Source: Levilactobacillus yonginensis
Lineage (GTDB): Bacteria; Bacillota; Bacilli; Lactobacillales; Lactobacillaceae
DNA: 64,000 nt
Direction of reading: 5' to 3'
Assembly: GCF_964065165.1 (NCBI RefSeq)
Contig: NZ_OZ061549.1
Coordinates: 2,046,001-2,110,000 of the forward strand
In this document: positions 17,447 through 25,899 of the stretch, piece after piece
Position numbering within the stretch: the stretch's first letter is position 1
Layout of the letters: the number at the start of each line of letters is the position of its first letter
Notes under the pieces: model-generated
The model's database searches: none
What the model saw: only the letters and a program-made list of their open reading frames with translations
Told to the model about the DNA's origin: nothing
Position numbers and translations under genes: made by a program

Positions 17447-18970
17447 ATGAAATCAACTTTAGCAAAGTCACTATACTTGGGGTTAGCTGCACTGAGTTTC
17501 GGAGCGGTTGCGGCAACTTCAGTATCAACGACTGCAGATGCTGCTTCTAAGGCCAAGATTGTATCTAAGTCTGCTTTAGGCAAGGCAAGTAAGAACGTGG
17601 AAGTTACGGGGACTAACGCGATCTACTCAAAGCCAGGGACTGTTAAGGGTGCCAAGGTTGTTGCATCTAAGAAGACGGTTAAGGCTTTAGCAAGTTCACA
17701 GCATTCCAAGGATTACTTCCGGGCTTACCACATGGCAGTGACTAACCGAGGAACTGTATACTACAAGGTCGTTTCTATGAACGGTAAGTACCGTGGTTAC
17801 ATCTACGGTGGTAAAGTTCAAGGAACTTTGGCTGGCGGAATCCGTGAAGCCAAGACTGTTAAAGAAGCTACTTTGCCAACACGAGTAAAGGGCTTCCACC
17901 TGAAGGACGTTAAGAAAAACGCTCTGTGGTCTGCACCTAAGTACACGGAATACAAGACGCACAAGTCTAGCCTGTACGGCGCAACTTCAAAGGATACTTT
18001 CACGGTTTCTAAGGCAGAAACTAAGACTAAGGAAGGCTCATTGTACTACTATGTAACTTCCGACCAAAACCCTTCAGTTGCTGGCTGGATCTTCGCTGGT
18101 ACTGGTTATGAAAGTGCTGCAACGACTGAATTTGGTGGCTTGACTGTTACCGAATCAGAAGCTGCAGCAACTGACGATAACAGCGTAAAGGTTGTCTACC
18201 GTGACGGTTCAAAGATTGTTGGCCAAAACGTTTGGATTACGACTGCTGCTAAGACGCATGCCGGTGACAAGGTAGTTACTGCTTCAAGTGTGACGCCAGC
18301 ACCTGCACCAACGCCAGCACCAGCTCCTGCTCCAGCACCAAATCCAACTAATCCAGCACCAGTAGCTCCGGCTAAGCCAGGCTCTGCAGCTGCGAAGACT
18401 CGTGCTACAGCACCAGCAGTTAAGGCTTCAACCAACGTTGCTGGACTTACGCTGGAAGACTTCATTGCTAAGAAGGCACCAGCTGGTTACCGAGTAACTA
18501 GTAAGGCTGCTGATTTAGTTGTTAACGCAACTTACGGTAACACCATTTACGTGAACGTTGAGAGTGTTGGAACGTCTAAGCTTCAATTGATGCTTGGGAC
18601 AGTTACGACGAACAAGGTATCCGTTCAAAATGGTTTGAAGCAAGGGACTAAGCTGACGGCTGCTGATGTAACGGCACAGCTTCCTAAGGATGTTGCTGAA
18701 ATGTTAACCGGTAAGGCAGGTCAAACTGTTGCTAACTTGGACAAGTTACAAACTAGTTTGGGTGCGCTGAAGCTTTCTGGTAAGAAGACTTACCTGGATA
18801 GCTCTGCCAAGCAATACCACTATGAATTCACGGTGTCACCAGAACATTTTGCTACCGATAACCGAGCTGTAAGTTATGGTAACGCGTTGACGTTATTCGT
18901 GAATGCTAACTTGGTACCATCTTCTGGTACCAGCACGTCTACTGACAACTCATGGATTCAAGACAAGTAA
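17447..18970 (+). CDS. S-layer protein paralogue with Pro/Ala linker
   Basis: 507 aa. The signal peptide [20 protein letters not shown]...ADA and the N-terminal wall-binding region closely follow the Slp at 15526 (for example [30 protein letters not shown]). Unlike that protein it has a Pro/Ala-rich spacer (residues about 285-320, APAPTPAPAPAPAPNP) between the N-terminal and C-terminal domains. Both proteins share the C-terminal ending around YHYEFTVSPEHFATDNRAVSYGN and STDNSW. L. brevis strains can carry several differentially expressed slp genes. This is either an alternative S-layer protein or an S-layer-associated one. It has its own promoter and terminator. Confidence 0.88.
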   Translation: MKSTLAKSLYLGLAALSFGAVAATSVSTTADAASKAKIVSKSALGKASKNVEVTGTNAIYSKPGTVKGAKVVASKKTVKALASSQHSKDYFRAYHMAVTNRGTVYYKVVSMNGKYRGYIYGGKVQGTLAGGIREAKTVKEATLPTRVKGFHLKDVKKNALWSAPKYTEYKTHKSSLYGATSKDTFTVSKAETKTKEGSLYYYVTSDQNPSVAGWIFAGTGYESAATTEFGGLTVTESEAAATDDNSVKVVYRDGSKIVGQNVWITTAAKTHAGDKVVTASSVTPAPAPTPAPAPAPAPNPTNPAPVAPAKPGSAAAKTRATAPAVKASTNVAGLTLEDFIAKKAPAGYRVTSKAADLVVNATYGNTIYVNVESVGTSKLQLMLGTVTTNKVSVQNGLKQGTKLTAADVTAQLPKDVAEMLTGKAGQTVANLDKLQTSLGALKLSGKKTYLDSSAKQYHYEFTVSPEHFATDNRAVSYGNALTLFVNANLVPSSGTSTSTDNSWIQDK

Positions 18971-18986
18971 TTCAATAGTCATGATT

Positions 18987-19027
18987 AAGGATGATCGCAG
19001 AGCATGCCGGCGGTCATCCTTTTTTAT
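18987..19027 (+). terminator. Intrinsic terminator of second S-layer paralogue
   Basis: Arms AAGGATGATCGC and GCGGTCATCCTT (18987-18998, 19010-19021) followed by a T run. Confidence 0.85.
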
Positions 19028-19036
19028 TTTGGCGCA

Positions 19037-19064
19037 ATAAAAAATCGCCAGTCGCCTGACGATT
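19037..19064 (-). terminator. Intrinsic terminator (minus strand)
   Basis: As minus-strand RNA, AAUCGUC pairs with GGCGAUU (19043-19049, 19058-19064; one G-U), then UUUUAUU. It ends the gene at 19075. Confidence 0.7.
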
Positions 19065-19074
19065 TTCGATGAAG

Positions 19075-20880
19075 CTATTTGACTACTTTAACGTACTTGC
19101 TGTTGGCAGTGATGAAGCCACCAGCTACCTTGTATCGCTTGACGCCGGAGCGGTGAGTCTTGTCGCCGTGGGAGTGGTCCCAACCGGAAACCTTGATAGT
19201 TGCGCCCTTCTTGTAGGTCTTAGCGACCTTCGTCAGGTTAACATCTTTGTAGACTCGGACCGTTGTCTTAGCCTTCACTTTTTGAACAGTCTTTGGCTTA
19301 GTAGGGGAGACGTACTTCTTACTACCAGTAATGTAGTTACCGTTAGGAAGTTGGTAACGGGTCGTCTGACCTACCTTAACCACCTTCGCCACCTTGATAG
19401 CCGTGCCCTGCTTCATGTGACGAACCTTGCTGGTTAAGCCGGTGTTACGGTGAACGTTGACGCCTTTAGGGTTGGTAACGTGGAGCGTCTTGTAGTTGTT
19501 ACCCTTCCAGTAGAGGTTGGCCACGTACTTGGAGTTAGCCGTCACGTGAGAGCCATCACTCAACTGGTAACGAGCAGCGCCGTTCTTAGAAGTGGTCTTC
19601 TTGACTACCGTGAAGACTGGGGCGTGGGCCCGGGTCTTCTTGGCGTGTGTTTGAACCCGTTGGTGATTCTGGAAGGTTGGGTTGGTGTACCGGTAGAGCT
19701 TTTGCTTACCGTAGATCTTGAATGGCGTTACGGCTGTGCCGGATCCTGATCCGTTACCGTTGTTGCCGGTATCGACATCGGTACCTGGGTCAGTGCCACC
19801 ACCATTTTCGTCACCACCACCAGGGGTATCAGTGCCACCGCCGTTGTTGCCGCCACCGTTGTTGCCGCCACCGTTATTGTCACCGCCACCAGTTTCGTTA
19901 GCCTTATATTTTACGGTGATTTCTTGGTTAGTACCAATTTCCAGTTCTGAAAGATTAACCGTTACGCTAGCTTGATCTGGTGTATGGCCTTCAACAGTTG
20001 GAGAAGTAATTGTTTGTTCTTTTGACTTGTCATCTCCTCGAATTACCTTTGTTTTAGCAACTTCGGTGTTATCTTCAGAAACGTATTTGATTGTCGCAGA
20101 TCGAGCTTCTTTTTCTGGAATAGACCGTATTGAAGTGGTTTGATTAGTATCAGATTCTTCGCCAAAAGTGATAGTATCAGTACTAAAAACGTATTTTTCA
20201 GTTCCCCAGTTCCAAGGCCTTAAGGCAGTTTCTAAAGTTGAATGTTTCAAGTCAATGGTTTCACCAGGCATACCATGAACTACGATGTTCCCAACTGTAA
20301 TACCAGATTTAGTTTGAACTTTAATAGTCATACTTACCGTACTCTTTGAAAAAGGAACGTTGACGGTTGAGTTGTTTTCGCCGATTTCATGTGAAAGTTC
20401 ATTTTCAAGTCCAGTAGTATCCAGAGTATATCGTTGAGCACTATTATCATTTTCCTTTTTCCAATTTTCGTACAACTTATTGGCAAGGTTAAAGGTTCCT
20501 GCCCCGTGTTCTGAAATAGACCATGCTTTGTATTCGTTACCCCAAAGTTGAGAATTTCCAATTTGGTCATTGTTCAACAAGGAGAAGGAATTAAGTGCTT
20601 CCCGATAACTAAGCGGAGCGTAAAATGGAGCTGCCTTTTCAGCTTGTTTTATCAAATCGCTATAGGTTGCTTCGTCAGGGAATTTTTCATCGTCAACTGT
20701 AATCTTTAATTCGTCCGATTCAACCACCTTGTGTGCTGTATCGTCCTTATCAACCGGTTGTAAAGTAAACGTATATGGTGCTGCTTTCGCCGTCACCGTC
20801 TGTGCTTCACTCCAAGTACTGCCTGCCAAACCGACACCCACCGTTGCTGCTAAAACTAATAATCCATTATGCCACCGCAT
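19075..20880 (-). CDS. Large secreted adhesin-like protein with MucBP-like and DUF5776-type repeats
   Basis: 601 aa with an AAGGAG ribosome-binding site. A signal peptide covers about 33 residues. Residues about 34-260 are an unassigned N-terminal domain (SFSLLNNDQIGNSQLWGNEYKAWS). Residues about 262-330 (SATIKYVSEDNTEVAKTKVIRG then EITVKYK) match a MucBP-type domain. A Gly/Asn/Asp-rich linker lies near 335-385. The C-terminal 210 residues are about three basic, aromatic repeats ending in motifs like YQLPNGNYITGSKKYV, the wall-binding type. There is no LPXTG motif. The AT-rich, codon-poor N-terminal half (20.0-20.9 kb) contrasts with the GC-richer C-terminal half and suggests domain shuffling. 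Confidence 0.7.
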   Translation of the reverse strand: MRWHNGLLVLAATVGVGLAGSTWSEAQTVTAKAAPYTFTLQPVDKDDTAHKVVESDELKITVDDEKFPDEATYSDLIKQAEKAAPFYAPLSYREALNSFSLLNNDQIGNSQLWGNEYKAWSISEHGAGTFNLANKLYENWKKENDNSAQRYTLDTTGLENELSHEIGENNSTVNVPFSKSTVSMTIKVQTKSGITVGNIVVHGMPGETIDLKHSTLETALRPWNWGTEKYVFSTDTITFGEESDTNQTTSIRSIPEKEARSATIKYVSEDNTEVAKTKVIRGDDKSKEQTITSPTVEGHTPDQASVTVNLSELEIGTNQEITVKYKANETGGGDNNGGGNNGGGNNGGGTDTPGGGDENGGGTDPGTDVDTGNNGNGSGSGTAVTPFKIYGKQKLYRYTNPTFQNHQRVQTHAKKTRAHAPVFTVVKKTTSKNGAARYQLSDGSHVTANSKYVANLYWKGNNYKTLHVTNPKGVNVHRNTGLTSKVRHMKQGTAIKVAKVVKVGQTTRYQLPNGNYITGSKKYVSPTKPKTVQKVKAKTTVRVYKDVNLTKVAKTYKKGATIKVSGWDHSHGDKTHRSGVKRYKVAGGFITANSKYVKVVK

Positions 20881-21216
20881 ATTATCTCATCTCCTTGTTT
20901 TTTGTATTAGGTTTTTGTGTGTAATAACTATAACATCAAGATAATCATTATTTCTACCACACATTTGCAAAAGTGGACAATAATCTTAATTTATTATACG
21001 GTTATGTATCGTTTCTTCTAATATATAACCAAGTTTACTGTTTGAACGTATTTATTTTAAATTTGTTGTTGACGTCGTTTGTTTGGTAAATTTGTTTTAA
21101 TCACTATTGGATTAGATTGCGGTAGTACGGTGTTTTGGCAGATAACACTGTTTTCCGTGAAGTAATCCAGTTTGAAATTACACTGAGGCTTTGAATCGCA
21201 TTTTGCGTATAAAGAA
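20881..21216. other. AT-rich intergenic region
   Basis: About 335 bp, clearly richer in A+T than the surroundings and without a credible ORF. It should hold the promoter of the minus-strand adhesin gene; nothing else recognised. Confidence 0.35.
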
Positions 21217-21258
21217 AAGAGGGCTCGAGGTTGGTTAATACCAATCCCGAGTCCTCTT
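21217..21258 (-). terminator. Intrinsic terminator (minus strand)
   Basis: An 18-nt stem AAGAGGGCTCGAGGTTGG (21217-21234) with CCAATCCCGAGTCCTCTT (21241-21258), allowing wobbles, then TTTTCT on the minus strand. Confidence 0.8.
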
Positions 21259-21268
21259 ATAGAACATA

Positions 21269-22600
21269 CTATTTAACTTTAGTAATGTAACTCTTGTCAA
21301 TCCAAGCTTTATGACCGGCGTGATCTTTTACTTCGAAGTAGGTATGCTTCTTGCCGTTGATCTTGATATGCTCTTCTTTAACCAGTTTCCACGTGGTTTT
21401 CTTGTGTTTTGGCGTGTGGCCAAACGCTTTTTTTAGGTGGGAATCTTTAAACCACTTTTTGTTGCCCTTTAAACGATAAGTATATTTAGTGTGGAGGTTC
21501 TTAGTTGAGGTAATCTTGATTTTAGCTTTCTTCTTAGCCTTCGTTACCTTATGTTTTTTGACGGGCTTGTCCGCCGCGCCGCTTTGATGAGTAACTACAG
21601 CGGGCTTAGTTGCCGGGGTTGTGGCTGGTTTAGCAGGCGCAGGCTTGGCTGGTGTTGCGGGGGTGACGACGGTCGGATGCGTTACTTGAGCCGGTGCCTT
21701 AGGGGCAGGGTAGGCCGTTTTCTTACCGTCAGTTGAGATTAAGTACATGGAACGTAGCTTTGCCTGTTGGGCGGGGGTGAAGTTGATCAGCGTCGTGATG
21801 TAGTTAGTCATACTCCCGTAGTTACTCTTGATTTCGCTGAAGTATTCTTTGATCCAGGCTGCTTCAACGTGGCCACCGACCTCGTTAGACTGCATGTAGT
21901 CGTCGGTGATGGTCTTCTCGCTCATCCCCAGGATGGACATGACTAAGACGGTCGCAATTCCCGTCCGGTCCTTACCCGAAGAACAGTGGTAAAGCGTTGC
22001 CTGTGAGTTCGTGAGGAGCTTGTTTAGAAATTCGTGGTAACCGTTCACGGCTGGGTAACCGAACTCCAACCGTTGAACGTAGAAGGAACCGTCACCGGAG
22101 AAGTCACCGCTCAGCGTGGGGTGTTTACTGCTGTCACCAAACGCATGTGGTCCTAAGATGGATAGCTCCGTCGAAGTAGCGCCGGGAACGGGCTGGTCGG
22201 GTTCGTAGTCAATTTGACCAGGCGTTCTGAAGTCCACGATTGACGTCACGTGGTAGTCGTGACTCAGCACCTTCTTGTCCCCGTTAGTTAAGCCGTTCAG
22301 GTTGCTTGAGCGAATTAACCGTTTGGGCCGAATCTGCCATTTGCCGTCAGCTGTTTGATAGCCGCCCAAATCCCGGGCGTTGTAAGCACCGACCAAAGGA
22401 ATGAGTGTCTTGTTGATGTCACCGTACTGGTCGACTAAGGCCTTCAGCGCGGCATCGTCGTCAGCGTTCCTGGTGGAACGTGTGATGGCGACAGGTGCCT
22501 GTTGCGTGGTAGCGGCGAGTGCACTAGGTCCGCCGATACCAGCCAACGAAAGCACCACGCCGGCAATACTCAATGACTTGACAATAGATGAACGTTGCAT
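21269..22600 (-). CDS. Secreted tyrosine/dual-specificity phosphatase with wall-binding C-terminus
   Basis: 443 aa with a GGGAGGG ribosome-binding site. Residues 1-30 are a signal peptide. The catalytic domain (about 55-290) is of the Y_phosphatase3/IphP/LipA type: NARDLGGY (74-81), IVDFRTPGQ (121-129) and the P-loop HCSSGKDRTG (205-214) with nucleophile Cys206 and Arg212. Residues about 300-345 are a Pro/Ala/Thr linker. The C-terminus (345-443) is a very lysine-rich module ending HKAWIDKSYITKVK that resembles wall-binding repeats. A surface-held phosphatase could act on phosphoproteins, phosphoinositides or wall phosphodiesters; the substrate is unknown. Confidence 0.85.
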   Translation of the reverse strand: MQRSSIVKSLSIAGVVLSLAGIGGPSALAATTQQAPVAITRSTRNADDDAALKALVDQYGDINKTLIPLVGAYNARDLGGYQTADGKWQIRPKRLIRSSNLNGLTNGDKKVLSHDYHVTSIVDFRTPGQIDYEPDQPVPGATSTELSILGPHAFGDSSKHPTLSGDFSGDGSFYVQRLEFGYPAVNGYHEFLNKLLTNSQATLYHCSSGKDRTGIATVLVMSILGMSEKTITDDYMQSNEVGGHVEAAWIKEYFSEIKSNYGSMTNYITTLINFTPAQQAKLRSMYLISTDGKKTAYPAPKAPAQVTHPTVVTPATPAKPAPAKPATTPATKPAVVTHQSGAADKPVKKHKVTKAKKKAKIKITSTKNLHTKYTYRLKGNKKWFKDSHLKKAFGHTPKHKKTTWKLVKEEHIKINGKKHTYFEVKDHAGHKAWIDKSYITKVK

Positions 22601-22828
22601 AAAATCCCTCCCAAAACAATTATATGTGTTACGGTTCCTATTCTAGTGGTCAAATGTATAGGGGCTGTTGGAATTATGTATTTGTTTTGTAAAGGGGTTG
22701 AACCCGTTATGAGATTAGTTATTTTGGGGGATTTCAAATGCAAAACAAGTTAATAACTGATCCGGTCACATACTTATCTGGTTTATCAAATGGACGTGTG
22801 CTATTCTTTAGCATAGGAGGGCTAAGTT

Positions 22829-23371
22829 ATGAAATCATTAGTGAAATACATAGTTTCAATAGCTTTATTAATTGCGTTATTCCTAGGCGTTTCAGCGGCT
22901 ATGCCAACGTCGGCCAGTGCCAAGACGTACACGAATCCTAAGACACTGCGGCGACATGATTGGTACTCGAATCATGAAGATGTTGCGGGGAAGTGGCGCT
23001 TCTGGAAAGTTCACTTTGCCAAGCACTCTGTGTATGAATACAATAAGACAAGCCGGAATGGTAAATGGAAGAATCGGTCACATATTAAGGCGAGTCGTTA
23101 TTTTGTTCGAAAAGCCAACCACAAGCATTGGTATACCTATGGTTTCCGTGGGTCTGATACAGCATTCATGAGCAGCGTTAGAACGATGAGTATCAAAAAT
23201 ACTGGAGCTGATTCTAAGACGCACTGGACGATGGTTTCGTTTGATATGTCGAATAATAAGGGTGGTTTCAAGACAGGTGCGCCGTACAAATGTTGGGAAT
23301 ACTTTACGAAGATGAAGTATGTTTCATCCAATTATGAGTTTTATCATGAGGTCAATCATTTCATTAACTAA
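22829..23371 (+). CDS. Small secreted protein of unknown function
   Basis: 180 aa. The ribosome-binding site AGGAGGG precedes the ATG; an overlapping frame from 22738 has no such signal. Residues 1-31 are a signal peptide (cleavage near ASA/KT). The mature part is basic and aromatic (RRHDWYSNHEDVAGKWRFWKVHF, HKHWYTYGFRGSDTAFMSSVR), has one cysteine in the mature region and no recognised domain. It lies between a secreted phosphatase gene and the third S-layer gene, so it is probably another surface component. Confidence 0.65.
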   Translation: MKSLVKYIVSIALLIALFLGVSAAMPTSASAKTYTNPKTLRRHDWYSNHEDVAGKWRFWKVHFAKHSVYEYNKTSRNGKWKNRSHIKASRYFVRKANHKHWYTYGFRGSDTAFMSSVRTMSIKNTGADSKTHWTMVSFDMSNNKGGFKTGAPYKCWEYFTKMKYVSSNYEFYHEVNHFIN

Positions 23372-23425
23372 TGTGGTTTAAGCTACATTAAATTATCGTG
23401 ACAAGTAAATCGTGTAAGTGTTAAT

Positions 23426-23435
23426 TTGCTATACT
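23426..23435 (+). promoter_or_regulatory. Extended -10 promoter of third S-layer paralogue
   Basis: TATACT (23430-23435) with a TTTGC extended -10 just before it; no good -35 hexamer at 17 bp. About 50 bp before the start codon, as in the other slp genes. Confidence 0.6.
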
Positions 23436-23485
23436 AAGAGGCATTAACAATAAACTAATATCTAAATTCGAGGAGACAATCAAAT

Positions 23486-24856
23486 ATGCAATCAAATTTA
23501 TCAAAATCACTGTATCTTGGACTGGCTGTGCTGAGTCTGGGTGCTGTTGCGACGGTATCTACGTCTGCCAGTGCTGCTACCAAAGCCAAGGTCGTTTCAA
23601 CTAAGAAACTGTCCACTGATGGGACTAAGCGAAACGTTCAGTCTAACGGTAAAAATGCCCTTTACTCCAAGCCAGGGACTGTCAAAGGCGCCAAGAAAGT
23701 TGCGTCTGCTAAGACAATGAAGAAGCTGGGCACTTCCAAGAAATCCGCTGACTACTTCCGTGCCTATTCCCAACAAGTTACGAATAAGGGAACTGTTTAC
23801 TACAAGATCGTTTCCATGGACGGCAAGTACCGTGGCTACGTTTATGGTGGTAAGAAGGAAGGTACCTTTGCTGGCGGTATCAAGAAGGCTTCCACGATGA
23901 AGAGTGCCACGTTACCTGCTAACCAGACCGTTTACTTCAGTAAGCCTGGTAAGAGCAACGTAACGTGGAGCGCACCAAAGAACACGCAGTACAAGGCTTC
24001 CAAGTCCGTTAAGGATACGACGGCTTACGCTGATGACGTGTTAAAAGTCACCTCAGCAGCCAAGAAGATCCGTGAAGGCTCTCTGTACTACTACGTGACT
24101 GATGCTGCTCATCCAGAAGTTAATGGCTGGATCTATGCTAAGTCAGTTACTTCAACTAAGCCAACGACTGATACTTACAACGAAAAGACTGATATCAAAG
24201 TTAACTTTGTTTCTGCAACGGGTAAGGCCGTTAAGTCAACAACGCTGAGCAATTTAACGGATGCTAACGGTAAAGTTTCTGCGGCTAAGGGTACGGCCGT
24301 TAGTGCTGACGTTGCTAAGACTGCAACCGACGCCTGGGGCAAGAGCTTGTTGTCTGGTACGGGTTACACGTACACAGCTACTGATTCTATGAACAAGACG
24401 GCCGTTGCTTCTGCTAAGACTGGCGAAACGCTGACGTTGGTGGTTAACCAGAACGCCAACGCTGACACAAAGGTTCAGTTCTACGCGTTGAGCACTGATC
24501 AAACCAAAGGCGCTGCTAAGCTGACTGCCTACAAGTCTGGCACGGCGACCGCTACGACCGTTGGTTTCCCGACAGTTAGTGCCGCTTTCACCGGTGCTGC
24601 TGATGCTGCCTTCACGGTTAGTGATCTGCAAGTTTACTTAGCTACTAACAACCTGATGACGTTAAACACGCCTTCTTACAAGGATGCTGATGGCAAGCAG
24701 GTTTACACGCAATACAAGTTTGACAACGCCGTAGCTGGTACTTACAGTACGAGCAAGAATGCCCAAGCCTTTTACCATGCCGTTGTTGTTGCTGGCCCAT
24801 CACCAGTTGATACACCAACGACTTCAACCACGACTAGCGCTAACTACTTTGCCTAA
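23486..24856 (+). CDS. Third S-layer protein paralogue
   Basis: 456 aa. The signal peptide [20 protein letters not shown]...ASA and N-terminal region ([40 protein letters not shown]) belong to the Slp family of the genes at 15526 and 17447. From residue about 230 the C-terminal domain is unrelated at a glance to the other two (DIKVNFVSATGKAVKSTTLS, KVQFYALSTDQTKGAAKL), and it ends in a Thr/Ser tail. A shared wall-binding half with an exchanged assembly half is the pattern expected for S-layer variation. Codon bias is strong. The gene is single, with promoter and terminator. Confidence 0.88.
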   Translation: MQSNLSKSLYLGLAVLSLGAVATVSTSASAATKAKVVSTKKLSTDGTKRNVQSNGKNALYSKPGTVKGAKKVASAKTMKKLGTSKKSADYFRAYSQQVTNKGTVYYKIVSMDGKYRGYVYGGKKEGTFAGGIKKASTMKSATLPANQTVYFSKPGKSNVTWSAPKNTQYKASKSVKDTTAYADDVLKVTSAAKKIREGSLYYYVTDAAHPEVNGWIYAKSVTSTKPTTDTYNEKTDIKVNFVSATGKAVKSTTLSNLTDANGKVSAAKGTAVSADVAKTATDAWGKSLLSGTGYTYTATDSMNKTAVASAKTGETLTLVVNQNANADTKVQFYALSTDQTKGAAKLTAYKSGTATATTVGFPTVSAAFTGAADAAFTVSDLQVYLATNNLMTLNTPSYKDADGKQVYTQYKFDNAVAGTYSTSKNAQAFYHAVVVAGPSPVDTPTTSTTTSANYFA

Positions 24857-24880
24857 GTCGCACAATTAGATCATACATGA

Positions 24881-24911
24881 AAGGCATCGCCCACCGGCGA
24901 TGCCTTTTTTG
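24881..24911 (+). terminator. Intrinsic terminator of third S-layer gene
   Basis: AAGGCATCGCC (24881-24891) pairs with GGCGATGCCTT (24896-24906), followed by T's. The loop is only four bases. It may also serve the convergent minus-strand gene. Confidence 0.85.
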
Positions 24912-24916
24912 CGTAC

Positions 24917-25591
24917 TCAACGATTAGCCAGCAGCTTCCGAGAATTCGGTAACTGCAAAGGTAACTCACTAGGACTAACGCCCGCAGCGGCACAAATAGC
25001 TGCCACTAAATCCTTAGCGTACAGCAAGCTGGCAATGTCGTGGGTTCCCAGTCGAAATTCAAGCATGTACAAATCATACATGGTAAATGGCCGTTCACCG
25101 TTCTCAACGGCTAGGTAGTCGCCATCGGCGTAGACCTTGGTTGCTACTTTTTCGGCTAGCTCGGGTTCCACCTGGGTGCGCAGGCACCGCAGGATGGTGG
25201 GGTAGTCGTTGCTGACAGCTGGATCGGTTAAGGTCGGCGCCGGTGACTTTAAAAAAGCGCAACGGGTCATCGCCGCGCGGGGATCCGTGCTTGGGTTGGT
25301 TAAGTCAGCGAACACTGCCTCTAAGCGCTGATAGAAGAGTTGGGCAGTCGCTGCATGCAGATCGGTCGTCCGTCGTAATCGCGCAACGTCTGCGTGCGTC
25401 AGTTGATAATTTATGAGAATTAATTCCAGGTCGTCGGGATTGGGGACCAAGATACGGTCACGCTCCAGTTCACGTAAGTACCAGCCAGGGACGTCCACGT
25501 CCGCCAGCACTTCGTCTGGGGACACGTTGGCGCCCATGATTACTCGGGCTACCGTCAGAATCTCTCCCAAGGAATGTCGGTCGTTTACCAT
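24917..25591 (-). CDS. XRE/HTH-like putative regulator
   Basis: 224 aa from the ATG at 25591, eight bases after AAAGGAGG; upstream ATGs are too close to or before that site. Residues about 7-62 (LGEILTVARVIMGANVSPDEVL then VPGWYLRELERDRILVP) follow the layout of an XRE helix-turn-helix of the Rgg type, with the LERDRI segment in place of the usual LERG. The remaining part is alpha-helical (LFYQRLEAVFADL, FTMYDLYMLEFRLGTHDIASLLYAKDLVAAICAAAG) and could be a ligand or dimerisation domain. The target is unknown; it lies convergent with the third S-layer gene and divergent from a ComK-like gene. Confidence 0.5.
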   Translation of the reverse strand: MVNDRHSLGEILTVARVIMGANVSPDEVLADVDVPGWYLRELERDRILVPNPDDLELILINYQLTHADVARLRRTTDLHAATAQLFYQRLEAVFADLTNPSTDPRAAMTRCAFLKSPAPTLTDPAVSNDYPTILRCLRTQVEPELAEKVATKVYADGDYLAVENGERPFTMYDLYMLEFRLGTHDIASLLYAKDLVAAICAAAGVSPSELPLQLPNSRKLLANR

Positions 25592-25899
25592 CGTCATGGC
25601 CTCCTTTAGGTTTTGGCCAAGTATAGCAAACCATCCTGTGGCCAACATGATAGAGGAGTGAGAAAACGAATTAATTCTATATAATTTTAATTATAGTTCG
25701 TTAGAAATATACATAATTGTTTTGACCCAACACTGTTAAAGCAGCTAAATGGTGCGGATAGTAAGAAATGTATATTTTAAAAAATAAGTGTATTTTTCTT
25801 GCTATTATTCGGCTTTTGTGCGATTGTATAGCTGAGCCACAAGACAGCCATGGTAAGCTTTTAGGTGCCTTAATGTCTTCGAGAAAATGAGGAACATTA
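25592..25899. other. Divergent promoter region
   Basis: About 300 bp between two divergent regulator genes, AT-rich in the middle. It probably holds both promoters. No further element can be supported. Confidence 0.35.

Noticed and set aside
21383..21398. parS-like TTTCCACGTGGTTTT
   Set aside because: The central CACGTG is there but the flanks differ and it lies inside the phosphatase coding sequence.
22738..22941. 67-residue ORF before the small secreted protein
   Set aside because: Overlaps the signal-peptide-bearing gene at 22829, which has the AGGAGGG ribosome-binding site.
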